Position numbers and translations under genes: made by a program. DNA of 64,000 nucleotides, from assembly GCA_944384025.1 (NCBI GenBank), contig CALWRS010000001.1, positions 186,001-250,000 on the forward strand, read 5' to 3'. Origin of the DNA: an uncultured Lachnospiraceae bacterium. Lineage in GTDB: Bacteria; Bacillota; Clostridia; Lachnospirales; Lachnospiraceae. Under the pieces are notes generated by a model. That model was not told where the DNA came from. It saw nothing but the letters and a program-made list of their open reading frames with translations, and ran no database searches. Below are positions 1 to 8,755 of this stretch, in pieces (positions within the stretch are counted from its first letter, which is position 1; each line of letters begins with the position of its first letter).

Positions 1-714
1 CGTCAGGCTGCCGCCGCTTTTGTGCATGGAGACGGAGGCCATATCGGCACCGGCCTCCATAGCGGATACCGGAAGACCGCTGCCAAAGTAAAAGTGTGTG
101 CCGTGCGCTTCGTCGGCAAGACAGAGCATTCCGGCGTTATGCGCCATGCGTACAATCGCGCGCAAATCGCTGCAAATTCCGTAATACGTTGGGTTGTTGA
201 CCAAAACAGCTACCGCGTTTGGATGCTCGGCAATCGCTTTTTCTACCTGCTCCCGGCGCATTCCAAGGGAAATGCCAAGCCGCTGGTCTACCTCTGGATT
301 TACATACACCGGAATTGCGCCGCAAAGCACAAGCGCGTTAATCACGCTTCGGTGGACGTTTCTTGGCAGAATGATTTCATCGCCGCGCTTGCACGCAGTC
401 AGGATCATGCTTTGTACGGAGCTTGTTGTACCGCCTACCATCAAAAAAGCGTGCGCCGCGCCAAAAGCGTCGGCGGCAAGCTGCTCCGCCTCGTGGATGA
501 CCGAAACAGGGTGACAGAGGTTGTCAAGCGGCTTCATGCTGTTTACGTCCATGCCTACGCATTGCTGCCCCAAAAAGGCCGTCAGCTCCGGATTTCCGCG
601 TCCGCGCTTATGTCCCGGCACGTCAAAGGGGACGACGCGCATACGGCGAAAAGTTTCCAGCGCTTCGTAAATCGGCGCGCGGCTTTGGTCCAGATGAAAT
701 CGGTGGTTCTTCAT
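1..714 (-). CDS. Orn/Lys/Arg decarboxylase-family PLP enzyme (partial, C-terminus off the window)
   Basis: This is the N-terminal 238 residues of a fold-type I PLP enzyme of the Orn/Lys/Arg decarboxylase major-domain family (SpeA/Cad-like); the gene runs off the left edge. The early motif VPGHKRGRG, the LADEAHGTH segment (Asp ~201, His ~204) and HKSGG with the expected PLP-binding Lys ~232 are visible. The start at 714 follows a clear AGGAGG ribosome site at 721-728. Family members decarboxylate arginine, lysine or ornithine in polyamine or acid-resistance metabolism; the substrate cannot be told from this part. The gene lies 60 bp downstream of a terminator-ended structured leader on the same strand, so attenuation is possible. 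Confidence 0.88.
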   Translation of the reverse strand, partial: MKNHRFHLDQSRAPIYEALETFRRMRVVPFDVPGHKRGRGNPELTAFLGQQCVGMDVNSMKPLDNLCHPVSVIHEAEQLAADAFGAAHAFLMVGGTTSSVQSMILTACKRGDEIILPRNVHRSVINALVLCGAIPVYVNPEVDQRLGISLGMRREQVEKAIAEHPNAVAVLVNNPTYYGICSDLRAIVRMAHNAGMLCLADEAHGTHFYFGSGLPVSAMEAGADMASVSMHKSGGSLT

Positions 715-777
715 GATCTTTCCTCCTGAAAAATGGAACGGGGAGTTTTGCGGCCGGGCGTCACAAGGCGTCCGGCG

Positions 778-1020
778 AAAAAAAGCAGGCTGCGTTTTAA
801 GCGCAACCTGCATCCATTTCTGTGTTATTTAGTACGGAACTTTTATCACACTTATTGACCGTTTCACAAGTCTGCGTACAGGCGCATTTCGGTTATGAAG
901 TAACCAACTTATAAAATTCGAGCGGATAACTCGATCAATAAGGCAACACAAGGCTGCCAATCGGCAGTGGACCCGGCTGTCCGTATGGCCTTAACTCCGC
1001 AAGCGGAGTGGTCCAAGATT
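778..1020 (-). ncRNA. Structured leader or independent small RNA (~240 nt), unassigned
   Basis: A transcript starting near 1020 (promoter at 1027-1055) would end at a 10-bp GC-rich hairpin (stem arms 781-790 and 801-810, minus strand) followed by a U-run at 774-780. Between these lie several hairpins: CTCCGC/GCGGAG (994-1006), CTGCC/GGCAG (953-967), CGAG/CTCG (918-933) and GGTTA/TAACC (891-905). A long-range 11-bp helix pairs about 931-941 with 851-861 (one G-U), and an outer helix pairs about 941-948 with 823-829. The region could be a free-standing RNA (6S-like size) or an attenuator of the decarboxylase gene. I could not match it to a riboswitch or RNA class by eye. Confidence 0.6.
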
Positions 1021-1026
1021 GGGTAA

Positions 1027-1055
1027 ATTTTAGCATATCAAAACCGCTGTGTCAA
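1027..1055 (-). promoter_or_regulatory. Sigma-A promoter for the structured RNA / decarboxylase
   Basis: On the minus strand TTGACA (1050-1055) is followed after 17 bp by TAAAAT (1027-1032). This is a near-consensus sigma-A promoter immediately after the prs stop codon, so the downstream RNA has its own start. Confidence 0.8.
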
Positions 1056-1064
1056 CGGAAATTC

Positions 1065-2252
1065 TTAGTCGGAAATCCGTTCGCCGTTTCGGAATCTGGC
1101 AAGCAGCGTATGAATCCGGTCGGTAGGGCTTAACAGCTCGCCAATCGAGGCGTCGTGGTTTAGAGAATCAATCAAAAGGGCAATGTATTTGCTCATGTCT
1201 GCGGTAATGTACCACTCGCGGCTTAAAAGCTCCGGCGTTTGGTAAATCAGGTTTGTCGTAATGACGCGGTAGAACAGGCCTTCTTTGTAAGCAGCGTCAA
1301 ACTTCGCTGTGCCGTTTGTAAACAGGCCGAACGTAGAGCAGAGGATAATCCGCTTTGCGCCGCGTTTTTTAAGCTCTTTTGCTACGTCAAGCATACTGTC
1401 ACCGGAGGAAATCATGTCGTCAAGCACGATAACGTCTCTGCCGTCCACATTTCCGCCCAGAAATTCGTGCGCCACAATCGGATTGCGTCCGTCCTCGATT
1501 TTTGTATAATCTCTTCGCTTGTGGAACATGCCCATGTCGGCGTCCATAACGGTAGCAAAGTAAATTGCGCGGTTCATTGCTCCTAAATCCGGACTGATTA
1601 CCATCAGGTGCTCCGCGTCAATTTGGATGTCGGGGATGTGCCGGATTAACGCCTTTACAAACTGGTAGGAAGGCATTACGTTATCAAACGACTTAAACGG
1701 CGTTGCGTTTTGCACGGAAGGATTGTGCGCATCAAAAGTAATTACCGAGTCTACGCCTAAATGCGACAGCTCCTGCAAGGCGAGGGCGCAGTCTAAGGAT
1801 TCTCTAGCGGAACGCTTGTCCTGCCTGCTTTCGTAGAGATAGGGCATAATTACCGTTACGCGGCGCGCTTTTCCGCTTAACGCGGAAATTACGCGCTTTA
1901 AATCCTGAAAATGGTCGTCCGGGGACATGTGGTTGGAGTTCCCGCACACGGTGTAGGTAATGCTGTAGTTACATACGTCTACAAGAATATAGACGTCCAT
2001 TCCCCGGATACTTTCGTTGATGACGCATTTTGCTTCTCCGGTGCCAAAGCGCGTACACTTGGAGTCAATCAAATAAGTGTCCCGACGGTATTTGTCCTGA
2101 TGCGGCGTACTCATGTATTTGTGGTCGCGGTTGTTGCGCCAGGATACAATATACTGGTTTACCTTTTCCCCGATTCCCTGGCTGCTCTCCATGGCAATAA
2201 TGCCAAGCGGCGCGTAGGAGACCGTCTCAATCAGTTTCTCTTCTTGCGGCAT
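1065..2252 (-). CDS. prs: Ribose-phosphate pyrophosphokinase (PRPP synthetase)
   Basis: This cytoplasmic enzyme makes PRPP from ribose-5-phosphate and ATP for nucleotide, NAD, histidine and tryptophan synthesis. The 395-residue protein is longer than the ~315-residue classical enzyme, as in the long form seen in many Clostridia. The PRPP-binding loop VIVLDDMISSGDSM is at about 274-287, and an internal MPYLYESRQDKRSARE segment matches the family's ATP/regulatory flexible loop. The start at 2252 has a GGAGG site 6-8 bp upstream. It is the last gene of dnaD-dnaC-prs on the minus strand, 41 bp after dnaC, linking helicase loading with nucleotide supply in one transcript. Confidence 0.93.
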   Translation of the reverse strand: MPQEEKLIETVSYAPLGIIAMESSQGIGEKVNQYIVSWRNNRDHKYMSTPHQDKYRRDTYLIDSKCTRFGTGEAKCVINESIRGMDVYILVDVCNYSITYTVCGNSNHMSPDDHFQDLKRVISALSGKARRVTVIMPYLYESRQDKRSARESLDCALALQELSHLGVDSVITFDAHNPSVQNATPFKSFDNVMPSYQFVKALIRHIPDIQIDAEHLMVISPDLGAMNRAIYFATVMDADMGMFHKRRDYTKIEDGRNPIVAHEFLGGNVDGRDVIVLDDMISSGDSMLDVAKELKKRGAKRIILCSTFGLFTNGTAKFDAAYKEGLFYRVITTNLIYQTPELLSREWYITADMSKYIALLIDSLNHDASIGELLSPTDRIHTLLARFRNGERISD

Positions 2253-2293
2253 GTGCGTTCCTCCCTTAAAAGGTAAAAGTATGTCAAACGAAG

Positions 2294-3280
2294 CTACATC
2301 ATACTGCGTTTGATTCGGTTATCGTTGCCCATAATTCGAATGTACTGGAAATTAAAAAGGCGGGAAACTACCCGTTCCGCGTAGCGCTTTTTAATTTTTT
2401 CCATGGAAAGGTTTGTGGAAATTGCAACCGGCTTGTGGCGAAGCCCCCGCTCCTCTAGGCAAATAAAGAGTTGAGAGTTCGTATAAGAGTTTGTAAGCTC
2501 CGTGCCAAGGTCGTCAATAACGAGCAGGTCGCAGTCCAAAATAGCGTCAAAAGCGCGTCGGGCGTGGGCGCCTTCGTCCTCGTGGCCGAATTTGTAGCGT
2601 TCAAAAATTTCAAAGAGCCGAAATGCAGACAGGTACATAACTGTATAATTTTTATCCAGCAAAGCCTTGGCGATGCAATTGATAAGAAATGTCTTCCCAA
2701 CTCCCGTTTCGCCCCGGATCAGAAGGTTTCGCTTTTGCGTATCAAAATGCTCTACGTATTCCTTTGCTTTTTGCAGGAAGTCTTTCATTAGCTCGTAATA
2801 GGTGCTGCCGGTTGTCTCATCCACAAGCGAACGCGAGTAGAGCGTTTCGTCAAAAGTCGAGAAATTCTCTCTTTCTAAAAGCTCCTTTCGCCCGGGCTCC
2901 ATAAAAAAGTGATTGATTACGGCTTGCCGAAAGCACCGGCAAAACGAATTTTCCCGGTAGCCGGTGTCTTTGCAAAGCGGGCAGCGGTAAATAGGCTCTA
3001 AGTAGTCGCTTGGAAAGCCGGCGCAGGAAATCAGCTTCTTTTTTTGGGCGATCAGGTGGTCGTTTGTACGCTTTAACGAGTCAAGCAGTTCTGGGTTTCC
3101 GCGCAGCGCAAACTTTGCGGACTGTACGGAGCCGTGAATCAGCTGTTCGTCAATTTCGGCAAGCACGGGAAGCGCGGCGTAGACCTGCTCTTTGCGGCGC
3201 TTTTGCTCGCGTATGTTTGCAAGACGCAGTTCGTCGTATTCCCGCATAATTACCTGATATTCTGAATTGTCAAGCACCAT
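2294..3280 (-). CDS. dnaC: DnaC/DnaI-like replicative helicase loader (AAA+ ATPase)
   Basis: This 328-residue protein has an N-terminal coiled region (1-85), a four-cysteine cluster that probably binds zinc (Cys100, 103, 114, 116), Walker A GETGVGKT (190-197) and Walker B LLVIDDLG (252-259). This layout fits primosomal DnaI/DnaC ATPases, which load the hexameric DnaB-type helicase at the origin or at restart sites. It lies 12 bp downstream of the dnaD homologue, the usual partner, which supports replication over IstB-type transposition helper. It starts with ATG at 3280 behind an AGGAGGG-like site. Confidence 0.9.
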   Translation of the reverse strand: MVLDNSEYQVIMREYDELRLANIREQKRRKEQVYAALPVLAEIDEQLIHGSVQSAKFALRGNPELLDSLKRTNDHLIAQKKKLISCAGFPSDYLEPIYRCPLCKDTGYRENSFCRCFRQAVINHFFMEPGRKELLERENFSTFDETLYSRSLVDETTGSTYYELMKDFLQKAKEYVEHFDTQKRNLLIRGETGVGKTFLINCIAKALLDKNYTVMYLSAFRLFEIFERYKFGHEDEGAHARRAFDAILDCDLLVIDDLGTELTNSYTNSQLFICLEERGLRHKPVAISTNLSMEKIKKRYAERVVSRLFNFQYIRIMGNDNRIKRSMM

Positions 3281-3292
3281 ATGCCGCCCTCC

Positions 3293-4339
3293 TTAGTTTT
3301 GGAGCATGATCCGCTCAATTTCCGCCCAGTCTTCTTTCGTGTATTCTCTTTGGTCAAAGTCGTTAAATTGATTCGGAGCAGCAGTTCTTTTGCTAACCGG
3401 CCGAAGCCGCTCCGTCTTTTGGCTGTTTTCCAGATTTTTCACGCGCTCTTCGTGGGCCTTGTCAAGCGTTTGCACGTCTTCAAGCGTCTGTACGTTTCCT
3501 TCGTGCCATTTGTTTAAGATGGCGTCGATGTAGCGGCAGTTCGAAGTCGGCTTTTGCGCCGCGCGCCGAAACGCTTCTTCTAAAATTTCCTGTGAAAAGC
3601 TCCAATCCGTAACCCACTTGCGCAGATAAGCGTTTTGCGATTCGTTAAGCGCTTCCCGCCAAGAAAAGACGCGACGATAAAGCTCAGCTGCCTTTTTAAA
3701 CGGCTCGTTTTTTTGCTGTAAATCGGCAAGCGACGCAATCCCTGCAAGATTCCACTCCATAGCGACCGTTTCAATATACCGGTTCAGATTTTTTGCCGGC
3801 GTGCGCCCGGAGCGCTCCAGCGCGTATTGGTAAAGGTATAAAATCAAGTCCTCCGGAAACTTCAGCTCGTCGTATAAAAAGTGCAGCAAGTCCAGCTCTT
3901 TTTTAGAAGCAAGCGGGCGCTGCAGCGTCCGTTCCACTTTTTCCGTCAAGCTTTCCGGCGGGCAGCTTGTGTCGCAAACCGGTTCGGGCCGGGCAGCTTT
4001 TCGCTTAAAGTCGGAGACCGGCAGTTCTTTGGCAGCATCTTCTTCGGTAAGATCGGTCAAATCAAGCGTCAGCAAGTTTCCTTCTTTATCCTGTGTAAAC
4101 TCCAATACCCCTTTTTTCTCCCAATAGCGCAGCGCGCGCAAGATATCCTTTTCCGCGTAATCCATTCGATCCGCCAGCTCGCTCATGGAAAAATCCTGCC
4201 CGTCGCTTAAGTAGCGCAAAAGGAAAAAATACACTTTCAGATACGAACCGTTTGCGTCCGACATATACTGGTCGATAAACCGGTTCGGGACAAGCGTGTA
4301 CTGTTTTTTCCCTTTCGTTTTAATTCCAATCCTACACAT
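3293..4339 (-). CDS. dnaD: DnaD/DnaB-type replication initiation protein
   Basis: The 348-residue protein starts at the ATG at 4339, which has a strong GGGGGGAGAAGG site; an upstream in-frame start at 4393 lacks one. The N-terminal ~90 residues resemble the winged-helix replisome-organiser domain (KVYFFLLRYLSDG... MSELADRMDYAEKDILRALRYWEKKG), and the C-terminal part contains two DnaD-like helical repeats ending in a YTKEDWAEIER motif typical of this family. DnaD and DnaB remodel origin DNA and recruit the helicase-loader complex. It heads the dnaD-dnaC-prs operon, with DnaA boxes just upstream. Confidence 0.9.
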   Translation of the reverse strand: MCRIGIKTKGKKQYTLVPNRFIDQYMSDANGSYLKVYFFLLRYLSDGQDFSMSELADRMDYAEKDILRALRYWEKKGVLEFTQDKEGNLLTLDLTDLTEEDAAKELPVSDFKRKAARPEPVCDTSCPPESLTEKVERTLQRPLASKKELDLLHFLYDELKFPEDLILYLYQYALERSGRTPAKNLNRYIETVAMEWNLAGIASLADLQQKNEPFKKAAELYRRVFSWREALNESQNAYLRKWVTDWSFSQEILEEAFRRAAQKPTSNCRYIDAILNKWHEGNVQTLEDVQTLDKAHEERVKNLENSQKTERLRPVSKRTAAPNQFNDFDQREYTKEDWAEIERIMLQN

Positions 4340-4381
4340 ACCAACCTTCTCCCCCCTGTGATTCTCTTTCGTGCGAACCAC

Positions 4382-4410
4382 ATTATAGAGCAAGAATTTT
4401 CAAAAGTAAA
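4382..4410 (-). promoter_or_regulatory. Promoter of the dnaD-dnaC-prs operon
   Basis: On the minus strand TTTACT (4405-4410) precedes TATAAT (4382-4387) by 17 bp. The -10 is a perfect match and lies about 43 bp upstream of the dnaD start codon. Confidence 0.7.
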
Positions 4411-4465
4411 TAGCCAAATGGCAGGTACGAAAGGGGTAGAACAAAGGTGTGGAAATCGTGGAATT

Positions 4466-4629
4466 TGTGGATAACTTGCGACGGGAAAAAAGTGGAAATT
4501 TCTCCTTTTTTGTAGAACAACCCGTTTATCGGAGTGTTTGCTTGCCTGACCGATAAGGCGGCAGGCAAGGGTGGAAGAAAAATATCCACAAAAAGAAATC
4601 CGCGTTCTTTTTGTGGATAATGTGGATAA
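4466..4629. promoter_or_regulatory. Cluster of DnaA boxes
   Basis: Three perfect copies of the DnaA box (TGTGGATAA, the complement of TTATCCACA) lie at 4466-4474, 4612-4620 and 4621-4629, the last two directly abutting. A one-mismatch box in the opposite orientation is at 4582-4590. They sit between the murC stop and the dnaD promoter, starting about 56 bp upstream of the -35 element. Likely roles are DnaA control of the helicase-loading operon or a chromosomal DnaA-binding cluster. Confidence 0.8.
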
Positions 4630-4630
4630 G

Positions 4631-6028
4631 TTATTTCCCCAGCAGGGAATCGCTTATTTTGGTAACGTCTCCCGCCCCCATGGTTATCAACAGGTCGCCG
4701 TTGACACAATTATTCAGAAGAAAATTTTCAATTTCGTCAAAGGAAGGGAAATAATGGACATTCTTTCCTAATTCTTCCAAATCTTTGCAAAGATCTCTAC
4801 TGGAAATTTCTCCGGTGTTCACTTCGCGGGCCGCAAAAATATCGGCCAGAATCAAATTATCGGCAAGCGAAAGCGCCTCTACAAATTCTTTGCGAAGCAT
4901 TTTCGTGCGCGTATAAGTATGCGGCTGGAAAACGCACCAAAGCTTTTTGTGCGGATACGCTTTTGCAGCCGTAAGCGTCGCCTTAATTTCGGTTGGATGG
5001 TGCGCGTAGTCGTCCACAACCGTAACGCCGCCGATAACGCCTTTTTTCTCAAAGCGCCGCTTCGTTCCCGTGTAGCGGCGAAGCGCCGTTTGGATAACGG
5101 AAAGCGGGATTTCGCGCCGCACGCCCTCGGCAATCGCCGCAAGCGAGTTTGCAGCGTTGTGGCCGCCTGGAACTGAAAGCGCAATCGTTCCGCACGGAGC
5201 GCCGTTTATGTATAAGTTGTAGGAAGGGCAGCCCATTTCGTCAAAGACAACGTCCCGGGCCGCAAAGTTGTAGCAATCGAGCGCATCGCCCTCTTTTAGT
5301 ATGCCGTAAGTGACAACTTGACAGGGCAGTCCCTCGGTAATTTCCGAAAGGCGCGGGATTTCGCCGTTAATAATCAGGCAGCCGTTTTCCGGAAGGCGCA
5401 TGGCGTAGAGCCGGAAGGAATGCCGGATATCGTCCAAATCTTTGAAAAAGTCCAGATGATCCTTGTCGATATTTAAAATAACTTCGTCGCTTGGGTAAAA
5501 TTTCAGAAAACTGTTCGTGTATTCGTCCGCTTCAAACAAAAAGTTGTCGGAGTCGCCAATGCGCAAGTTTCCGCCGATAGCCTCCAGCATTCCGCCAAGC
5601 GCGATTGTCGGGTCAAGACCGGCCTCCAAAAGAATTAAGGCAATCATGGAAGTCGTCGTCGTCTTTCCATGCGTGCCGGATACGCCAATAGCAACGGGGA
5701 AAGACTTTGAAATTTGTCCAAGAAGCTCCGCGCGGCTAATAAGGGGGATGCCCTTTTCTAGGCAGGCAACGTATTCTGGATTGTCCGCTTTTACGGCGGC
5801 CGTATAAACGGCAAGCTCCAAATCGTCCGTCAAATTTGCAGCTCTTTGTCCGTAGCATACGCGAATGCCCTGCGCTTTTAGCTGCTCTGTAACGGCCGAG
5901 CGCGTCCGGTCCGAGCCGGAAACAACAAATCCTTTGCTTTTTAAAAGGGAGGCGAGACCGCTCATGCTGATGCCGCCTATGCCGATAAAGTGAATATGTA
6001 CTGGTTGATTTAAGTCGATTTTTGTCAT
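4631..6028 (-). CDS. murC: UDP-N-acetylmuramate--L-alanine ligase
   Basis: MurC adds L-alanine to UDP-MurNAc, the first peptide step of peptidoglycan precursor synthesis in the cytoplasm. The 465-residue protein shows the N-terminal dinucleotide-like IHFIGIGGISMSG motif (12-24), the ATP-binding GTHGKTTTT loop (118-126), and the central and C-terminal Mur ligase domains with YAHHPTEI. The start at 6028 is chosen for its GGAGG site at 6040-6044; the reading frame stays open further upstream but has no comparable site. It is a single gene with its own promoter, ending directly at the DnaA-box cluster. Confidence 0.95.
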   Translation of the reverse strand: MTKIDLNQPVHIHFIGIGGISMSGLASLLKSKGFVVSGSDRTRSAVTEQLKAQGIRVCYGQRAANLTDDLELAVYTAAVKADNPEYVACLEKGIPLISRAELLGQISKSFPVAIGVSGTHGKTTTTSMIALILLEAGLDPTIALGGMLEAIGGNLRIGDSDNFLFEADEYTNSFLKFYPSDEVILNIDKDHLDFFKDLDDIRHSFRLYAMRLPENGCLIINGEIPRLSEITEGLPCQVVTYGILKEGDALDCYNFAARDVVFDEMGCPSYNLYINGAPCGTIALSVPGGHNAANSLAAIAEGVRREIPLSVIQTALRRYTGTKRRFEKKGVIGGVTVVDDYAHHPTEIKATLTAAKAYPHKKLWCVFQPHTYTRTKMLRKEFVEALSLADNLILADIFAAREVNTGEISSRDLCKDLEELGKNVHYFPSFDEIENFLLNNCVNGDLLITMGAGDVTKISDSLLGK

Positions 6029-6053
6029 GATATCCTTTTCCTCCACTCCTGTA

Positions 6054-6081
6054 ATCATATCATTTTTCTGCGAAAAAACAA
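6054..6081 (-). promoter_or_regulatory. Probable murC promoter
   Basis: On the minus strand TTGTTT (6076-6081) and TATGAT (6054-6059) are separated by 16 bp, about 25 bp upstream of the murC start. Confidence 0.55.
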
Positions 6082-6214
6082 TCACCCGATGCAGAACTTT
6101 TTCTGTTTCTTCGAAAAAGCCCTTAAAAATATGGGCTTTCCTGACGTAAGCCGTTTCATTTTGTAAAATGTGCATAAAATCGGGAAGCCAAACGAAATAT
6201 TTTTATCAATTTTA

Positions 6215-6243
6215 TTCACATTTCCCGCGAGGTGTGTTATAAT
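6215..6243 (+). promoter_or_regulatory. glgC-glgD promoter
   Basis: TTCACA (6215-6220), 17 bp, then a perfect TATAAT (6238-6243). The glgC start is 36 bp downstream. Confidence 0.75.
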
Positions 6244-6278
6244 TGCTCCATAAGAAAAATTGTAATCGAGGTGGTTGC

Positions 6279-7553
6279 ATGATTAAGAAAGAAATGATTG
6301 CTATGCTTCTTGCGGGCGGACAAGGCTCCCGCCTCGGCGTCCTCACGTCAAGCGTAGCAAAACCGGCTGTAGGGTTCGGTGGAAAATACCGTATCATCGA
6401 CTTTCCGTTAAGCAACTGTATTAATTCCGGCATTGATACGGTGGGAGTCCTGACCCAGTACCAGCCCCTTAGACTAAACACGCATATCGGAATCGGAATT
6501 CCGTGGGATTTAGACCGCAACATCGGCGGTGTCTCCATCCTTCCTCCGTACGAAAAGAGCAGCAATTCCGAGTGGTACACCGGTACGGCAAATGCGATTT
6601 ATCAGAATCTGCGGTTTATGGAGTATTATAATCCAGAATATGTTCTCGTCCTTGGCGGAGACCATATTTACAAAATGGACTACGAGGAAATGCTGGATTT
6701 CCATAAGAAGAACAACGCGGACATTACGCTTGCGACGATTCCTGTGCCTTGGGAAGAAGCAAGCCGGTTTGGCGTTGTCATTACGGACGAAGAAATGCGC
6801 ATCCGCGAATTCGAAGAAAAGCCGAAAAATCCGAGAAGCAACTTAGCGTCTATGGGTATTTACATCTTTACTTGGAAAGTTTTAAAAGAAGCTCTGATTA
6901 CGCTTTCCGAGCAGGAGGGCTGTGACTTCGGAAAGCACATTATTCCGTATTGCCATAACCGGGGAGATCGGGTGTTTGCTTACGAGTTCCACGGATACTG
7001 GAAAGACGTCGGAACGCTTGGCTCGTACTGGGCTGCAAATATGGAGCTTATCGACATTGTACCGGTCTTTGACTTGTACGACGAAATCTGGAAAATTTAC
7101 ACAAAGAGCGACGTTATCCGTCCGCAATACCTTGCAGAAAACGCAGTGATTAACCGTGCGATTATCGGCGAAGGAACGGAAGTTTACGGAGAAATCCACA
7201 ACTCGGTTATCGGCGCAGGCGTTGTGATTGAAGAAGGCGCTGTCGTTCGCGACTCCATCATTATGAAAGGGACGATTGTCGGCAAAGGCACTTACGTAGA
7301 AAAAGCGATTGTGGCGGAAAACGTTGTTATCGGAGAAAACTGTCAGATTGGCGTAGGCGAAGAGCGTCCGAATACGTGGAAGCCGCAAATTTACTCCGAC
7401 GGACTTGTGACGGTTGCGGAAGATTCCGTGATTCCTGACGGCGTTAAAATCGGAAAGAACACCGTAATTTGCGGTGGAACCTGCGAAGACGATTATATTA
7501 ACGGCGTTTTGGAAAGCGGAGAAAGTTTGGTGAAGGCAGGTGGCGTACGATGA
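6279..7553 (+). CDS. glgC: Glucose-1-phosphate adenylyltransferase
   Basis: This enzyme makes ADP-glucose from glucose-1-phosphate and ATP, the committed step of bacterial glycogen synthesis. The 424-residue protein has the nucleotidyltransferase signature [11 protein letters not shown] (10-20), the FEEKP and YWKDVGT substrate motifs, and a C-terminal left-handed beta-helix of hexapeptide repeats (about 290-400). The start at 6279 has a GAGGTGG site; the more upstream start at 6243 falls inside the promoter -10. It overlaps glgD by 4 nt (ATGA), so the two are translationally coupled. Confidence 0.95.
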   Translation: MIKKEMIAMLLAGGQGSRLGVLTSSVAKPAVGFGGKYRIIDFPLSNCINSGIDTVGVLTQYQPLRLNTHIGIGIPWDLDRNIGGVSILPPYEKSSNSEWYTGTANAIYQNLRFMEYYNPEYVLVLGGDHIYKMDYEEMLDFHKKNNADITLATIPVPWEEASRFGVVITDEEMRIREFEEKPKNPRSNLASMGIYIFTWKVLKEALITLSEQEGCDFGKHIIPYCHNRGDRVFAYEFHGYWKDVGTLGSYWAANMELIDIVPVFDLYDEIWKIYTKSDVIRPQYLAENAVINRAIIGEGTEVYGEIHNSVIGAGVVIEEGAVVRDSIIMKGTIVGKGTYVEKAIVAENVVIGENCQIGVGEERPNTWKPQIYSDGLVTVAEDSVIPDGVKIGKNTVICGGTCEDDYINGVLESGESLVKAGGVR

Positions 7554-8671
7554 AAGCAATTGGAATTATACTTGCGGGAGGAAACTCCAACCGGATGCAG
7601 GAGCTAAGCAATCGCAGAGCCATTGCGGCGATGCCGGTTGCCGGAAGCTATCGGTGCATTGACTTTGTTCTCTCGAACATGACGAACTCACACATCCAGA
7701 AGGTTGCTGTGCTCACACAGTACAACTCCCGTTCGCTGCACGAACATCTGAATTCCTCTAAGTGGTGGGATTTCGGACGAAAGCAGGGCGGACTTTACGT
7801 CTTTGCGCCGACAATTACGCAGGAAAACGGATTTTGGTATCGCGGAACCGCGGATGCCATTTACCAAAACATCGACTTCTTAAAACAGAGCCATGAGCCT
7901 TACGTTGTAATCGTCTCCGGCGACGGCGTATATAAGCTTGACTATAATCAGGTAATTAACGAGCACATGGAAAAGCAGGCGGATATTACGGTTGTTACGA
8001 CCGAACTTCCGGAAAACGAGGATACGAGCCGCTTTGGCTTAGTCACTACGGACGAAAACGGACGCATTACCGAATTTGAGGAAAAACCGCTAAACGCAGA
8101 GTCCAGAAAAATATCGACTGGTATTTACGTGATTCGTCGGCGTTTGTTGATTGACCTTTTGGAAAAGTGCATGAAAGACAATAACTTCGACTTTGTGCAC
8201 GGCGTTTTGATACGCTACAAGGACACAAAGAACATTTACGCATACGAGATGGAAGGATATTGGAGCAACATTTCTTCCGTGGACGCGTATTACCGCACGA
8301 ACATGGACTTTCTGAAAAAAGATGTGCGCGATTACTTCTTTAAGCAGTATCCGGACGTATACTCCAAAGTGGACGATCTGCCTCCTGCAAAATACAATCC
8401 GAACGCGGTGATTAAAAACAGCTTGATTTCCAGCGGAACGATTGTCAACGGCACGGTGGAAAATTCCATCATATTTAAAAAAGTTTACGTAGGGAACAAC
8501 GTTACCATTAAAAACTCGATTATCTTAAACGACGTGCATATTGGCGACAACACCTACATTGAAAATTGTATCGTGGAAAGCCGCGATACGATCCAGTCCG
8601 GTCAGACGCTGATTGGAGAGGAAGGGAAAATTCGGATTGTAGACGAACACTCCGAACGCTACTGCATGTAA
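7550..8671 (+). CDS. glgD: GlgD, second subunit of the glucose-1-phosphate adenylyltransferase
   Basis: This 373-residue GlgC paralogue has the N-terminal motif [17 protein letters not shown], which departs from the GGxGxRL consensus of active GlgC, and a C-terminal hexapeptide beta-helix ([19 protein letters not shown]). In Firmicutes, GlgD pairs with GlgC and modifies activity or regulation while often lacking strong catalysis itself. It starts with a 4-nt overlap with glgC and is followed by a strong terminator. Glycogen phosphorylase is encoded about 31 kb away in this window. Confidence 0.92.
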   Translation: MKAIGIILAGGNSNRMQELSNRRAIAAMPVAGSYRCIDFVLSNMTNSHIQKVAVLTQYNSRSLHEHLNSSKWWDFGRKQGGLYVFAPTITQENGFWYRGTADAIYQNIDFLKQSHEPYVVIVSGDGVYKLDYNQVINEHMEKQADITVVTTELPENEDTSRFGLVTTDENGRITEFEEKPLNAESRKISTGIYVIRRRLLIDLLEKCMKDNNFDFVHGVLIRYKDTKNIYAYEMEGYWSNISSVDAYYRTNMDFLKKDVRDYFFKQYPDVYSKVDDLPPAKYNPNAVIKNSLISSGTIVNGTVENSIIFKKVYVGNNVTIKNSIILNDVHIGDNTYIENCIVESRDTIQSGQTLIGEEGKIRIVDEHSERYCM

Positions 8672-8702
8672 AAACGAAATTCTCACAACAAACCTCTTTT
8701 TT

Positions 8703-8735
8703 CCCCCGTCGGGTTTTTTACCGGCGGGGGTTTTT
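8703..8735 (+). terminator. Terminator of glgCD
   Basis: A 10-bp stem (CCCCCGTCGG paired with CCGGCGGGGG, one G-U) with a T-rich loop is followed by TTTTT, 31 bp after the glgD stop. Confidence 0.85.
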
Positions 8736-8755
8736 GGGGAAAGAAGGAGCAAAAA

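Noticed and set aside
22-729. 235-codon plus-strand open frame at the left edge
   Set aside because: It is antisense to the decarboxylase gene, which has a ribosome site, a family motif and a PLP lysine; the plus frame has no recognisable domain.
4466-4629. DnaA-box cluster as the chromosomal origin
   Set aside because: No dnaA, dnaN, rpmH or gidA homologues are nearby and no clear AT-rich unwinding element was seen, so a regulatory or secondary cluster is more likely.
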